A DNA stretch of 64,000 nucleotides from Chlamydoabsidia padenii (lineage: Eukaryota > Mucoromycota > Mucoromycetes > Mucorales > Cunninghamellaceae). Positions 1-12,433 of this stretch are shown here, piece after piece. The notes beneath the pieces are model-generated. The model was given only the letters and a program-made list of their open reading frames with translations, made no database searches and was not told the DNA's origin. How positions within the stretch are numbered: the stretch's first letter is position 1; the number at the start of each line of letters is the position of its first letter. A program made the position numbers and the translations under genes. The stretch lies in assembly GCA_025330725.1 (NCBI GenBank), contig JAIWND010000067.1:1-64000 (forward strand), in the 5' to 3' direction.

Positions 1-359
1 AAAAGTAAACAATTTTTTTTTTCTTTTTCTCGCCCTGCTGCTTTTGGATCCCGGTATAATCAATATTCCGCTTCACAACTCCCCTTGATCTCACACAAGC
101 TTTCCTCTTGATGAATATTTCTTTTTGATACCCAATGTGCTGAATACAAACGCAACACAAGGCTCAGAAAGTAAATGCTTGAAACATATCGATGCTCAAA
201 GGGCTTTCAACATACAAAAAAGGGAACACCAAAGGCTTGGATGTCAAACTATAAATAAATGAATTCCCGCAAAAAGTAAAAAAGTAGGGAGAAAAATCAT
301 TTTCAGGTTTTTTAATTTTTAATACTAGACGTTTTACTACTTTTTTTGAATCTATCAAC
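1..359. other. 5' flank of the rhomboid gene
   Basis: No supportable gene. The stretch is AT-rich and holds a short T-run near position 10. The 60 bases before the ATG at 360 are T-rich, which is the usual picture upstream of start codons in this window. No clear TATA box is seen. Confidence 0.5.
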
Positions 360-951
360 ATGGATCCACCAAAGAATACTGTACAGTTTGCTGAACGGTC
401 ACCGAGTATAATACCTTCACCTGTATACTCCACTACTTCCATCAACAACCAAATCATGTCTCCACCGTCGTCATCTCATCTGACTCGAACCACAGTGACA
501 GGTTCCATGCGTCGATCCAACTTTGCCTTGGACACCTTTCAAAAAGAAGAAAAAACACTTTCTGAAGAATCAATGACACTGTCTTCAAGATTTACAGAAC
601 ATCAAGAAGAATATCATGAATTATATACTCGTAGTGGTGGCACTGATAAACACCGTGGTGGGTTTATTCCCTTGGCAACCACTGATGAAAATGAAGAAGA
701 CAATTTGATATCACGACAATACAATGATCCACCTTTATCACCACCACCGACCAAAATACGTGCATGGTTGGAAAAACCTTGGTTTAGTTGGATTTCTGCT
801 TTAATCATGATAACTATACTGGTATATGAATTAATCCATAATGCAACATTAACTGGTAGCATTATTCAAACCTCGCCCAACTTTAATCCCATGATTGGTC
901 CCTCTTTTTATGCAAGTCAAAAGGCTATATATCTATATACTTGATAACTAA

Positions 952-985
<34 letters not shown>

Positions 986-2055
986 TTTATTTATTTTAAT
1001 TGATTATTATAGACTTTGATCACCATGGGGGCGAAATTCACTCCATGTATGCGATCGATTCCAAATTATACTCCTACGACGATGTTTCAAGATTGTTATC
1101 ATACTGGGGAAACATGTCCATTGGCAACATTATGTGATTCTATTCCACCCACAGCACGATTCTTCTATCCAATCTTTATGCATGCGGGTATCATTCATTT
1201 TTTAATGAATATGTTAACTCATCTACGATTAGGTGTGGATCTTGAACGTGCGTTGGGATTACCTCGATATATATTCTTGTATTTCGCTGCAGGAATTTTT
1301 GGAAATGTCTTGAGTGCCATGTTGGCTCAACCGGCTCAAGGTAAAATAAATAAATAAGTAAAAATAGGTCACTGTAATGGGGAAACTGTCATACTGATGT
1401 TATATACATACATTTATATACATTTATATAGCTTCAATGGGTGCGTCAGGGGCATTGTTTGGTTTAATTGGATTCATGTTTGTTGATGTGGTCGTCAATT
1501 GGAAGTTGATTCGAAACCCTGTACGTGAATTGATGGGATTACTAATATCTACGGTGATTTCCTTGATCCTTGGTTTACTTCCAGGCAAGTCACTCGGTGG
1601 GAAAAGACATGAAAACAGAATTGACTCTTTTTTGTTTGATATAGGTCTTGATAACTTTGCGCATCTTGGTGGATTTGTGGTTGGGTAAGTCGATCGAGGA
1701 ATGATGGATTCATATTTAATCACTTTGTCTTTATTGGAAACAGGTTGGTGATGGGAATGATGATTGCACCAATGCGACCGATGGCATCGACACGAACCCG
1801 ATGGATCACTTGGGGTTTACGTGGTTTGGCACTCATCATCCTAGTGGTTCTGTTTGTTGTATGTATCACCACTTTTTATAATTCAGCTGATCCCGCAAAT
1901 GTAAATTTTAAAAATAAAAAAAAAGTCCATAACAACAACGAAACAACCAGAAGGTCTAACGTTCTTTTTTTTTAAAAAAAAAAAAAAAAAAATAGATTTG
2001 TCCTGGTTGTAAATACCTTGGTTGTTTACCTGTTAGTAACTGGTGTGATTATTAA
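360..2055 (+). CDS. Rhomboid-family intramembrane serine protease
   Basis: Six exons: 360-911, 1013-1340, 1432-1584, 1645-1684, 1744-1900, 1996-2055, giving 429 residues. A long polar N-terminus (about 140 residues) precedes the first membrane segment (WFSWISALIMITILVYELI). The rhomboid core follows: HFLMNMLTHLRLG (oxyanion His/Asn), GASGALFG with the catalytic Ser, and NFAHLGGF with the catalytic His. The C-terminal ICPGCKYLGCLPV cysteine tail is typical of fungal plasma-membrane or Golgi rhomboids. Such enzymes cleave transmembrane substrates within the bilayer; the substrate here is unknown. Introns 1 and 3 (912-1012, 1585-1644) start with GC (GCAAGT). Removing intron 3, which is in frame, restores the family spacing LLPGLDNFAH. 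The first ATG of the open frame was taken as start. Confidence 0.93.
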
Positions 2056-2112
2056 AATAATTTTAAAAAAGGCTCCGTTTATATATATATATATATATTG
2101 TATTTTGTCTTG

Positions 2113-5100
2113 TCATATATCTTTTGGGGATTTATTAGCTAATTCTAAAGTACGCACCATGATGGTCATGACGGATTCGGTTGTTGTGGTCAAATCCAAA
2201 GTAGGGTCCACCATTTTGTCTTTCATCCATTGTTTCTATGAATAGATATGTCAAGTGAGTTAGGATCAGAAGTGTGTATGTGTGTGCGGGGAGAAGACTT
2301 ACGATAGCTTGACGTAAACATTGGATTAGGACGGCAGTACGTGCTACACAATGGAGTTGAATCCATTGATCCACCATTACGAGTTTTTGGGAATGCTAAG
2401 TAATTGAATAGGGTTAACATTAATATTAAAAAAACTAAAAAGGAAAAGAAAGACTTACATGGATAACCATATCATTGGCTAATAAAAGTATAGTAACGGG
2501 ATCAATAGGTGTAGTTTCCCAAAGTGACACTGAATCATTATTCATCATGACCATGGTATTATAAATCAAAAAAGGTTGATTGGTAGACTGAGATACAGAG
2601 GATGGGTGAAGATGAATCAATGGCATATTGGGTTTACAGTAGGTACCAAGATTTGTTTTCATGGCTAGTTTAGGATACATTCCGGCAGTAATGGCGGCAT
2701 TGATCATAGGGATTGACTGAGCATGTTGATTGTAAATGGTTGGGATATCACATAAAAACGTCTTTTTTTTTAACCTGCTGTTATCAGAGACAACAAAACC
2801 GATACTGCTCAATAAATCCAAGTATTGTTTCTTCATATCTTCAATGGTTTCCAAATGACTATGGCTGAGGAAATGTCGTTGACAGAATTTATGCATTTTT
2901 TTACGCCATTGACCGTTCCTTGGTATACGCTGAGTTTCATCGCGCCAGAATTTATAAGCTTGATAAAGTGTTAAGAAATCAGAATCACCTTTTAAATAGT
3001 AGTACAGGAAAAAAAAAATAGTGAGCAAGTCAATGAATAATAACTTGGTTTCTTTTACCTTGTCTGAATTGATGTCGTGCATGATCAGCTTCGATTTCAC
3101 TACCAAAAGGACGAATAAAAGGTGATTTGAAAGAGATAGCAGCAGCAATAGTGAGAATAGGATCCAAGCATCGAAACAAAGCACCATAAAGAATCATCTT
3201 GCCAATATGAACATTCACAGGCAAGTTGGCTAAATGAGCACCCAGGGGAGTCAACGTATGTTCGATTGGTGTAAATGCTTGGATTTGAACCAGATTATCA
3301 ATGGCGGTTTGAATTAAAGTGGGTGAAGGTGCATCCAACGCTGAGCTAAGGATTTGTTCGATGGTGCCTTCCATTTGACACGCCTTGATTCGTAAACAGA
3401 GCTCTTCTAAAGGTAGCCGTAAGATTTCAGGTGTTTCATAATTGGCAAGCTACAGCGGGGGGGGGTTAAAAAGAATCAGATCAAGTTTTTTTTTTTTTGA
3501 GGAGGCATAAAGTGTGTGTCACTTACCGAGTCATACTTGGTACGAGTGAAAAGATGATAACAAACTCCTTCTTGTATACGACCTGCCCGCCCTTTACGTT
3601 GATGGACATTGGCTTTGGCTACATACATTTGTCGTAGTCGAGTAATCTTTTTCTTTTGGTCATAACTAGAGAGAGAGAGTAAATCATGTGTCCTGTTTTT
3701 TAGCAAGTGCAAGTGCAAGTTTGTTTTTTGCTTTTTGCTTTTTACCTGACGATTTTAGCCATCCCGGTATCAATGACAATAGTGACATCACTGATAGTAA
3801 TACCTGTTTCGGCAATATTCGTAGCCAAGACCAGTTTTCGAATACCCTGTGGAGGGACTTGAAAAGCACCGGTGACTTGCTCGGTCAAAGCTGAATGGAG
3901 AGCATAAACGACAGATCGAGCTGGATCGCCCAAGATGAAATGACCGGCAATCAAGTCATACAGTCTTCGAATTTCACCCATCCCAGGTAAAAAGATGAGA
4001 ATGGCACCAGAAGAGGGCACCGAAGCATCATCAACAACAAAGATATATTCGAGAAGATGGATGATGAGATCATAATTGATCTTATTCTCGTCTATCCTTC
4101 TGACCATTTTCAACGTACTTGTTTCGGTATCAGAGTCAGAGTCAAAGAGTTCATAATGAATTTGTTTCGATGAGCCATGTTGTCCTGATACAGTGAGGTT
4201 GCCTTGATCTGAAAAAGTGACCGAGTGAGTGAGTGAATGGGAAAGTGGGTTGGCCAAGGTAACAACTTACTAGTGGGAATCCTTTCTTTTCGTACAGCAT
4301 AATAAGAACCCTCTTCCAAAAGATATCCTATATATAAAGATTGATACATTAAAAAAGATTCAGTCCCCCACCCCACCCCTTTTTACCTGTTGTTTTAATA
4401 ATATCTTCCAAGTATTGTACATGGACAGGAAAGGTTCGACCAGGTACAGTCAATACAGGGCAATGATCAAAGTATGCAGAGAATCGGTCCGCATTCACTG
4501 TAGCGCTCATTAATATCACTCTAAGATCCGGTCGAAGTGCACATAGTTTCTTGAGTAATATCAAAAGGAAATCACTATCCAGAGACCGTTCATGGACTTC
4601 ATCCACCACCACGTGAGTCACATCTTTTAATGTCTGATCACGTTCCAGTCGTCGCAATAAGATTCCCTATATACATTAAACAGTCTGAGTAAGGTATATA
4701 ATATAGTGTGGGGGGGAGAACTTACGGTTGTACAAAACATTAACACAGTTTCGTCTGATGATTTATTTTCCGTTCGGATTTGATACCCCACCATGGCTTC
4801 TTTGGATCCGATCGAGGTTGAATCACCCATTTCATTAGAGACGCGTTGAGCAATGGAGGTGGCCGAGATTCGACGGGGCTTTATCATTGAGAATAATATA
4901 AGTAATGGAAAAGAAAAAGCTTACTTGAGTTTTGCTTTTTTTTTTTTTTTTACCTGAGTACAGATTACATGACCATAAGGTGATCCAGGGACCAAGACAT
5001 GTTCAGCAAGAAACTGAGGCACTTGAGTACTTTTACCGCTATAAAAGAAAATGGGAGGGGGAAGAATCAGAAGTTGTTTTAAAAGAAAATTATAATAATA

Positions 5101-7448
5101 ACTTTACCAGCCTGTTTCACCAGAGACAATGATGACTTGATGAGTGGAAACAAGGGATATGATTTCTTGACGATAATTTGCAATCGGTAAAGTGTGGCGT
5201 TGCTCCTATAAAAAAAAGTCAAGTGCCAAGATAAAAAGAGGAAAGATCCTTCTTACCTTCATGTGGAGATAGGTAGACGTGGCTAATCGAGTAGCAAACC
5301 GTTGTTGTACAGAGGCAAACATGTGATGTTTACGGAAAATAAGGCCACGGGTGGTATTTTGTTTCAGTGGTGATGGTGTTTTTGGATTCGTCTTGCCAGT
5401 CTATATATGCTCGGTTTGATTAGTTTTACTTGTGCGTTCTTTTTTTTTCCGTCATTACCTTGGAGAAAGAGTCAATGGTGTCATAAGTATCTAATAAAAA
5501 CTGGATACGATCACGTTCTTCAGCAGTGCGTGTCGCCTCTTCTTGTTCCATCTAAAAGGGGGTTGAGCTGAATGAGGCCTTGTTTTATAATGGGACTTAC
5601 CTTGGTCTTTTTCCATGAGAGCCAGAGATCTCTGAACGGCGGTGCCATGACTTGATAAATGGACGCATGAGGATCCAATTCAAATAATGCCATTGCCTAC
5701 TCCAAAGGGGGAGGGGAATTTTTTTTAAAAAAAAACAGGATAGATCAATTAATTATAAAACTTACGGCGACAAGATTCTCGGCTTCCTGTGATGTATTGG
5801 CAGCCATATCAGCGGGTAAATGAATGATATGTTGTGGTGACAATATAACTGAGGCTTGCCAAAGTCTATTGCCTTGGCTGATCCGATTGTATTGATATGA
5901 TGAATGTTGATGTTTGCGACCATACTCTTCGAGGAGCTGTTTCGGTGTACGGCCGTTCCAATGGGGAGATACTGTCAGATCAATCACATTCCATTGTTTA
6001 GGTGGTGGTGGTGGTTCATCTTGTTGTTCCATTATATCCATGAATCCAAACATGTCTTCAAGGTCATCGTTGTCGTCCTGTTGATTTTGTATTTGTTCTT
6101 CTTCCTTTGGATCTTCTTCGTCTTCTTCTTTTTTAAGTTGTTTGTTATCTTCTTCTTGTTGTCGTTGTTGTCGAAGTTCCGCCCGAGACCGCTGTTCATT
6201 GATCAAACAAGCATTTGCCTTGTCATGATCAAAATCCCAATCCTGCTCCAAAGTCTGTAAAGTTTCCTTGATATGCTTGATTTTTTTCTTAATTTGTTCC
6301 AATTCTTCTGCTGACAACAATGGAGTGTTGGACTCTTCCTTCTTCTTCTTCTTCTTCTTCTTCTTCTGGTCGCCTAGTTTGGATTCCAGATCAAGTAAGG
6401 CCAGTTTGGTTTCAGCATGTGTCTGGTGAATGTCTTTATCATCATCCTCATCATCATACTATTCAGAAAAGAGAAAAGAGAGGACGAATGAGTCAAGATT
6501 ATTTCTAATGGGATGATTTTTTTTACCAAGTAAGTTTGAGCGGCTTGTAAAACGCGTTCTTTATGCGCATTGAGATCATGATTGGTATCTTCTTTCTTGC
6601 TGAGGATCACTAACTGTTCTTGAACTTGTCCTTGTTTTTCCTCTTCTTGAAACATCTTCGCCTTGAAGAACAACAAAAAAAAAAAAAGATAATGTTCAAA
6701 ATACAGTTTCATTTGATAAAGGGAAGAGGGCTATTTTTTTACCCGAGTGGCGGCAGTTAGACTGATCTTGAGTGATTCTTTAGCAAAATAAGCATCATAG
6801 AATCCCACTGGCATACGTTCATAAGGTACAAAAAGACACAACTAGAACATGATGATTAGTAATGGGGGTCTTTTCTTTTTATATCTTTGACTTACGTAGT
6901 CTAGGTGGGATTCGAGACGAGTACTCAAGGTATTTTGAAAAGAGGATCGAATATCTGAAGAGTCGAATCCCAGTTGCTGTAAAACCAAATATATCACATG
7001 CCAGTGTGCTACTACACGGTTTCTCCCTTCAACAAAATCTAGATAGAGAGAGAAAGAGAAGGTTACTAATGTTGACAACCTTTTTTTATTGATCCTTACT
7101 TGTGTCGTGATGAGGAAGTGGTGTAGTGAGAATGATGGCTTGTTCAATGTCAGTGGGAAGTGCCGTAACAGCAAGTAATCGATCAGTAGTAGGAATAGGT
7201 TGAGTGAGTTGATCATAGGCGATTTGAGCTTTACGAGAGTGAAGTGCTTCGAAATGACGGACGAGGTGCGTCAGCAAGGAAACTTCGTCTGGACTTGAAG
7301 GTGTTAGTGGTGTTAGTGGTGTTGGTAGTTCTTGAACAGGCGGCAATATCTCCATTGCTTCTGCTTGAGCAGTGATATTGTTTTTTTTGGAAGGAAACGA
7401 AGTGATAGCATAGCCACGATTGTTTGTATTCTTCTTCTTTTTCGCCAT
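2113..7448 (-). CDS. DHX29-type DEAH/DEVH-box RNA helicase
   Basis: Nineteen exons on the minus strand (7100-7448, 6896-7038, 6743-6841, 6527-6661, 5766-6458, 5601-5696, 5459-5551, 5257-5400, 5108-5205, 4954-5038, 4726-4878, 4387-4666, 4271-4327, 3746-4208, 3527-3665, 3059-3449, 2459-2988, 2303-2395, 2113-2235) join in frame to 1387 residues. Motif I GETGCGKST lies near residue 615, motif II is DEVHE near 718, motif III SAT near 750, and motif VI QRKGRAGR near 988. HA2 and OB-fold regions follow. The lysine-rich start MAKKKK and the acidic, glutamine-rich region before the helicase core match the DHX29 / yeast YLR419W class, which acts with the 40S ribosome on structured 5' leaders. That role is inferred from the family. 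The start codon is only 69 bases from the end of MULE A. Confidence 0.93.
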
Positions 7449-7517
7449 TTTGAGGTGAAGAAGTGGGATCCCAAAAAAGACTTGCGGTTTCAAAAAGGAT
7501 GTCAGCGTAAAAACCAT

Positions 7518-7590
7518 AGCTCCTGCAAAAAATTCGCGTAGAAGTGGCGGGTTTTCAATATATTATCCGGCTAAATCCGCGAAGGCTTGG
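7518..7590 (+). repeat. MULE A left terminal inverted repeat
   Basis: Reads inward AGCTCCTGCA, an AAATTCG block, GGTTTTCAATATATTATCCG, then CTAAATCCGCGAAGGCTTGG. It matches the reverse complement of 11150-11211 with a few substitutions and one short indel. Confidence 0.8.
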
Positions 7591-7646
7591 TTTTTTTTTT
7601 CTTTCTTTCTTTCTTTTTTTTTTTCTTTTTAATAATTAACTTTTGA

Positions 7647-10600
7647 AATGTCTCTATTAGTTACATCCTCTCCTTCTTCACACTCGGAAAACAACGACGA
7701 CTTGCGGAAACGATCTGGAACGATACTGTAGTAGATGTCGAAAGTCATGCCCAGTTGCTTTATCTGCTGGTCGACGAGTTGATTATAAAACGTGCTTGAA
7801 TTGTCGTAATCGTGATACACCAGTACCTGTGTGTCCTGATTTTGGTGAATTGATTCCTATTGAACAACTTGCCGACAGTTTCGATGACTCTCCTTCCCTA
7901 GATACCGATATTATTTTTGATGGCCATTTATTTATCGATGACGGTCATATCGACAATACGGATGAGCAGCTTATTGACGCCATCTACCTGGCGGTGGAGC
8001 ACGCTGGAGGGTTCCGATACACCAAAAAAAAAAACATCGCCGATCCAAAGAAGCGACAATCGGTGGCATTTGTTGGAATGTGTGCTCAGCGGACAGATGC
8101 TAATAACCAACGTCAACCAAACGAATTGGTAAGGTTGGGCCGGCGTATGACAACCTACGGTTGTGGTGGCGAACTTTCCGGTGTGATCTATCGACAACAA
8201 AGGTGGATAACTCTCACCGTCAAGCACCAGGAACAGCACGAACCCCATAGTGAAGACGAACATCCAAGCACGCCCATTGAAATCCAGGAATTCATCACTA
8301 CCCATGCCCACCAGTTGACCTCTGGGGATCTATTCGCTCAGGTGCAACGACAATTCGGGTACAACATCACCCGCGCACAGATGTATTATTGGAAGAGTCA
8401 GGCGCTTTTTCACCTTTATAGGCGTGTTGATGACCAGATGGTGTCGTCAAGAATCTTGGTGCGCGAATATCTGGACGCTGGCTTCCGGGAGGTAAGAAAA
8501 AAAAAAAAAAAGAAAGAAAAAGGGGGTTTGTGGGAAAAAAAGGTCTGGGTAAACGGAAAAGTAATTTGGGTGATTGCATGGTTTAAACAGTGTGTGTATT
8601 GGCTTTTTTTTTTTATTATTACTAAACTTAAGCGAATCATGACTCTGGTGAACAATGACAACAATGACAACTACTCTTCCGATTACTTGGCGAACTAGTA
8701 TTAGATTTAGTATAGATTGGTTGAGTGTGTGTGAAATATAATAAAACCCTGTTTTAACAATATTTGTCTTGTCTTTGTTTGGTTGTATTAGTTGTGCTGG
8801 GAAGATAATGATCATTGGCGGGGTTGGGGTTCACCACAATGTTTTTTGATTTGTGTGTTGGATCTGACCAGGTTGTTGAATATTTTGTAGATTCTACTTA
8901 CAAGACAAACCGTCTCGAGAGCGAATTGTTTGGCGTGGTAGCGAACATCAATGGCTGCGGGTACCCTGTAGCACACTTTATTTAAAAAAAAATCGTGGAT
9001 CAGAAGTGGCTGAAGCATGCAAAGTGGTGGCACTATGCTGCTATTTCCTGGGCTCTCCGTGATTGCGGGCTGTCACCGTATTACATGTTTTGTGATAAAG
9101 ATTCGTCCCGAAATCAACGCAATAAAACAAACATGGGGTGATAATATCCTGCGCCTCTGCTTGTGGCATCTGAAAAGGACTGTTAGACTTGCTTTAAAAA
9201 AATCCAAAGGAAGTCTTGGTCCAATCTATGAAGTTGACATTGATGATGTTTGGGGGAATTTAATTTTGTTAGTCCCACTTTCCTCCCAACGGTCAATAAC
9301 AGATCACAAATTCCAGACAAGCAAGGTGCCCTGAAGAGGACATAAAAGCTATTTCTGAAATGATGGAAAAGCACTATTGCTACCATCAACGAATTCCTCG
9401 AGGTAAGATAAAGTTATAAACCATTTTATGCATGTCATTACCTAAAAGGGAAATTTGTACATTTTTTCAGGTACGTCGTTTTTAACCCCCGATAAATCCA
9501 CCAAGCTTGTGCCCGGGAAATGTATGAGTATTGCGTGCGTAGATCGTTGCCAGATGCTTGGGCGTACTTGTGGAGACAATGGTACACGGAACGTCAATGG
9601 GTTTTATGGGCTCGTTGTACTACTCCAGGGATTCCCACGGACAAAGTTAACAATGCTAATCGAAGCTCATTGGCGTGTCCTCAAACGGAATCATCTTTAT
9701 TGCTACAGCCGACCCCGACAAGACTTTTTGGCATATATAATCTTGGCCAAACACTGTGAACAACTGTTCGATTCATATAATCATAGAATAATTCTTCGCA
9801 GGGATCCACCTAAATGGGAAAGTTGTTTGTGAGCACCTGGAACTCACAAAAGAACGTCAAGGTAAAAAAAAATAAAAGCGACGATACTACTACTGTATGA
9901 TATCACAATATGAAATTAAAAGTAATTAACTTGTTATTTATACTAATAGAAAGCCAAAAAATTATGCCACTGATGTTGATACCTGGTATGTGCCTGCCCA
10001 TCCTTTTCGTCAACCGCTTTTTTGTTATGTAACATCTAGTTAGAAGACATAGCATTGGCACAATGATCATCGGAAGATACTTTATCAAAAGATCCCATCA
10101 AGCACCATTTATTACATTGATTGAGGTAAAATAAGAGTTTTATTACAATATATATACTAACATCAGATCACCTACATAAACCATCCCTTCTATACTGAAC
10201 TACACTATGAACTGCATTAAAAAGTCAACAAGACCAAACACACACCATCCCGCCAAATCGATGATCATCCCCATCTTGATCAAACCGCAAATCGTTCAGC
10301 CCAACCTGCTACATCTGTTTCCGGAATCATTACCATTGGTAGTGATGAAGATGATGATGTTATTGTTGAGGTTGATGATGTCGCTGAAGGTAATGAAGGT
10401 AATTCCGATTTCGATTTTGGTTTCGGTGCTTCTGTTGAAGGTGTTACTTCTTTTGGAGATGCTTCTGTTGATGATGTTCCTGTTAGTCGTGCTGCTTCTT
10501 TTGTCGGTGATGATTTTGATTTTGATCTCGGTGCTTCTACTGAAAATGCTTCTGTTGATGATATTCCTGTTGGCCATGCTACTGCTTTTTTTGATTTTGA

Positions 10601-10905
10601 TTTCGATTTCGGTGCCTCTGTTGGTGGTGCTACTGCTTCTGTTGCTGGAGAATCAAGCCTTAGTGAATCCGACACCGTACTTGATCGACTTTATCGTGGT
10701 GACACCAAACAACAACGCCTCAATCACAAAGTGTACATGAGAGATGCAATGGAGAGAATTCGAAGACACCGACAACGAATTGTAGAAGAGCGACGAATCC
10801 AAGAAGAAGATAATTTGCACCTTGTAGAGATGAGTTACAACCGAATGCTTCCAGAAGGCCAGACGACCATCTTTATTACAACTACCAACCGAAACCGTAT
10901 TTAGC
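7647..10905 (+). pseudogene. MULE A transposase, frameshifted
   Basis: Several frames must be joined to follow the protein. An N-terminal zinc-knuckle-like region (YCSRCRKSC and CLNCR, about 7725-7810) leads into an open frame to about 8490. Next come VDSTYKTNR (first catalytic Asp, about 8887), WALRDCGLSPYYMFCDKD (about 9040-9100), a frameshift, and then WGDNILRLCLWHLKRTV. A second frameshift near 9650 leads to IEAHWRVLKRN. The last open stretch (about 10232-10905, stop TAG) is a low-complexity acidic tail with imperfect repeats of an ASVDD type and a helical basic end. Near its start it holds GIITIGSDEDDDVIVEV, which resembles a SUMO-interaction motif. At least two frameshifts make this a pseudogene. 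Confidence 0.75.
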
Positions 10906-11149
10906 CGATGTTATTCGTTTTAGACGTGCACGCCACCTACCTACAACTTGGGGTCAGTACAATCCCAACACCCGCCACATTGGTTAAAAAATTATGGTTA
11001 GTTTAATAGTCTTTTTTATCTTTATATAAATAAATATATATATTTATCTTATCAAGTACCAATCATTTTTGAAAACTACATATTAAGGTCCATTAGAGAT
11101 GATTCGTCGACCTATTTACCCATTAATTAAAGAGAGAGAAAGAAAAAAA

Positions 11150-11211
11150 CCAAGTCTTCGCGGATTTAGCCGGATAAAATATTGAAAACCTGCGAAATTT
11201 CTGCAGGAGCT
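11150..11211 (-). repeat. MULE A right terminal inverted repeat
   Basis: Reverse complement partner of 7518-7590. It ends in GCAGGAGCT. The 260 bases beyond it up to the RhoGEF stop hold nothing I can identify. Confidence 0.8.
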
Positions 11212-11472
11212 GAGGCTTTCTACCTTTTCAAAACACTTACTATCTTAATTCCGATTTGTGAACAGGCTGGGTTCACACTTCAATGGTGAAACCTGTGGGT
11301 ATCTGTATTCCCCCGAAATGATCATTTCAAGATAAAAGGGCCCTTAAGGAGTTAATTACTGCTTTAATCATTAATTAAACAAAGATCATGGCATGAATAT
11401 GGATGGTTTTCAAACTCCGTTTGGGAACATTGAAAAGGGGTGTTAGAAAGTAAAAAGCCACGTTTTTATTCT

Positions 11473-12396
11473 CTAAATGGGTGATGGGGGTGCGGTTGTA
11501 AAATGAAGTAGGTCAGAAGACAAGGAGTCTAAAGAGGAGACATGTTGTAAAGAGGGTAATGGTTTCGAATGCCAAGAAGTATAAGTATCATCGTCATCCA
11601 AGTCCAAATCCATGGCTGTGGCTGTGGATCGGGGTGTGAATACAGACATGGGGTCAAAATGGGTTTTGGTGTTTGATTTCATACTGGGTAATAATTTATG
11701 ATGGGTGGTGGTAGTAGGTTGCCAAGTATGAGCATGAGATTCAAGTACTGAATCAAGATGATCACACCACAGTTTCTTTTCTTCTGTTTCAAAATGATAA
11801 GTTATGATATGTGGTATGGCGATTGAGCAAATAAATTGATGCGGATGTTCTTCCATTGTGGATTCAGGATTAATAGGAGATGAGCGACATAAATTTCCTA
11901 GAAAAGAAGAAGAAGAAGAAGAAGAAGAAGAAGAAGAAAAGGAAGAGGAGGTGAGAACGGCACGATCGATAAAAGTGACTTGTCCAGGTGGTTGAATTAG
12001 TTTGAATAAACTTTGTGGGGTTGGACCATACGTATTGCCTGGTTTGATGTCACATTCGGTTCGTGGTTTGGATCGAATCTAAAGAAAAGATTGAAATGAA
12101 CCTCCGAGTTATGAGGATAGGGATGAGGGGGAGGATTACCTTTGTACAGAGGATCATATCATTGAATAAAAAGACATATAATTTGTTTGGTGTGTTGATA
12201 TTGGTATGGGTGGATGAAAGAGAGGAGGACGAGAAGGATCGGGTGAGAGTACTAGGTAAGTAAGTATATTGCTGACTTCCTAGAGCATCTTTGGTAATGG
12301 AACGTTGGAGGTGATGCGGAAGTAAAGTCAAGTGTCCTTCATAGATTAATCGTCGATTCTTCTGAGCAAGGGCTCCCTAAAGACAAAAAGTGAGTA

Positions 12397-12433
<37 letters not shown>

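Larger units (their letters stand above)
7518..11211 (+). mobile_element. MULE A, a decayed Mutator-like DNA transposon
   Basis: The two ends carry matching inverted repeats (7518-7590 and 11150-11211). Both begin AGCTCCTGCA and share TTTTCAATAT and a TAAATCCGCGAAG core. Between them lies a broken MULE transposase and an acidic C-terminal reading frame. I could not find a convincing 9-bp target duplication, so the exact ends may be a few bases off. The element sits directly against the 5' end of the helicase gene. Confidence 0.75.

Noticed and set aside
10207..10740. Leu/Met-rich plus-strand ORF and its minus-strand partner in the MULE A tail
   Set aside because: They are shadows of the acidic repeat frame that runs from about 10232 to 10905; their composition only mirrors the GAT/GTT codon repeats.
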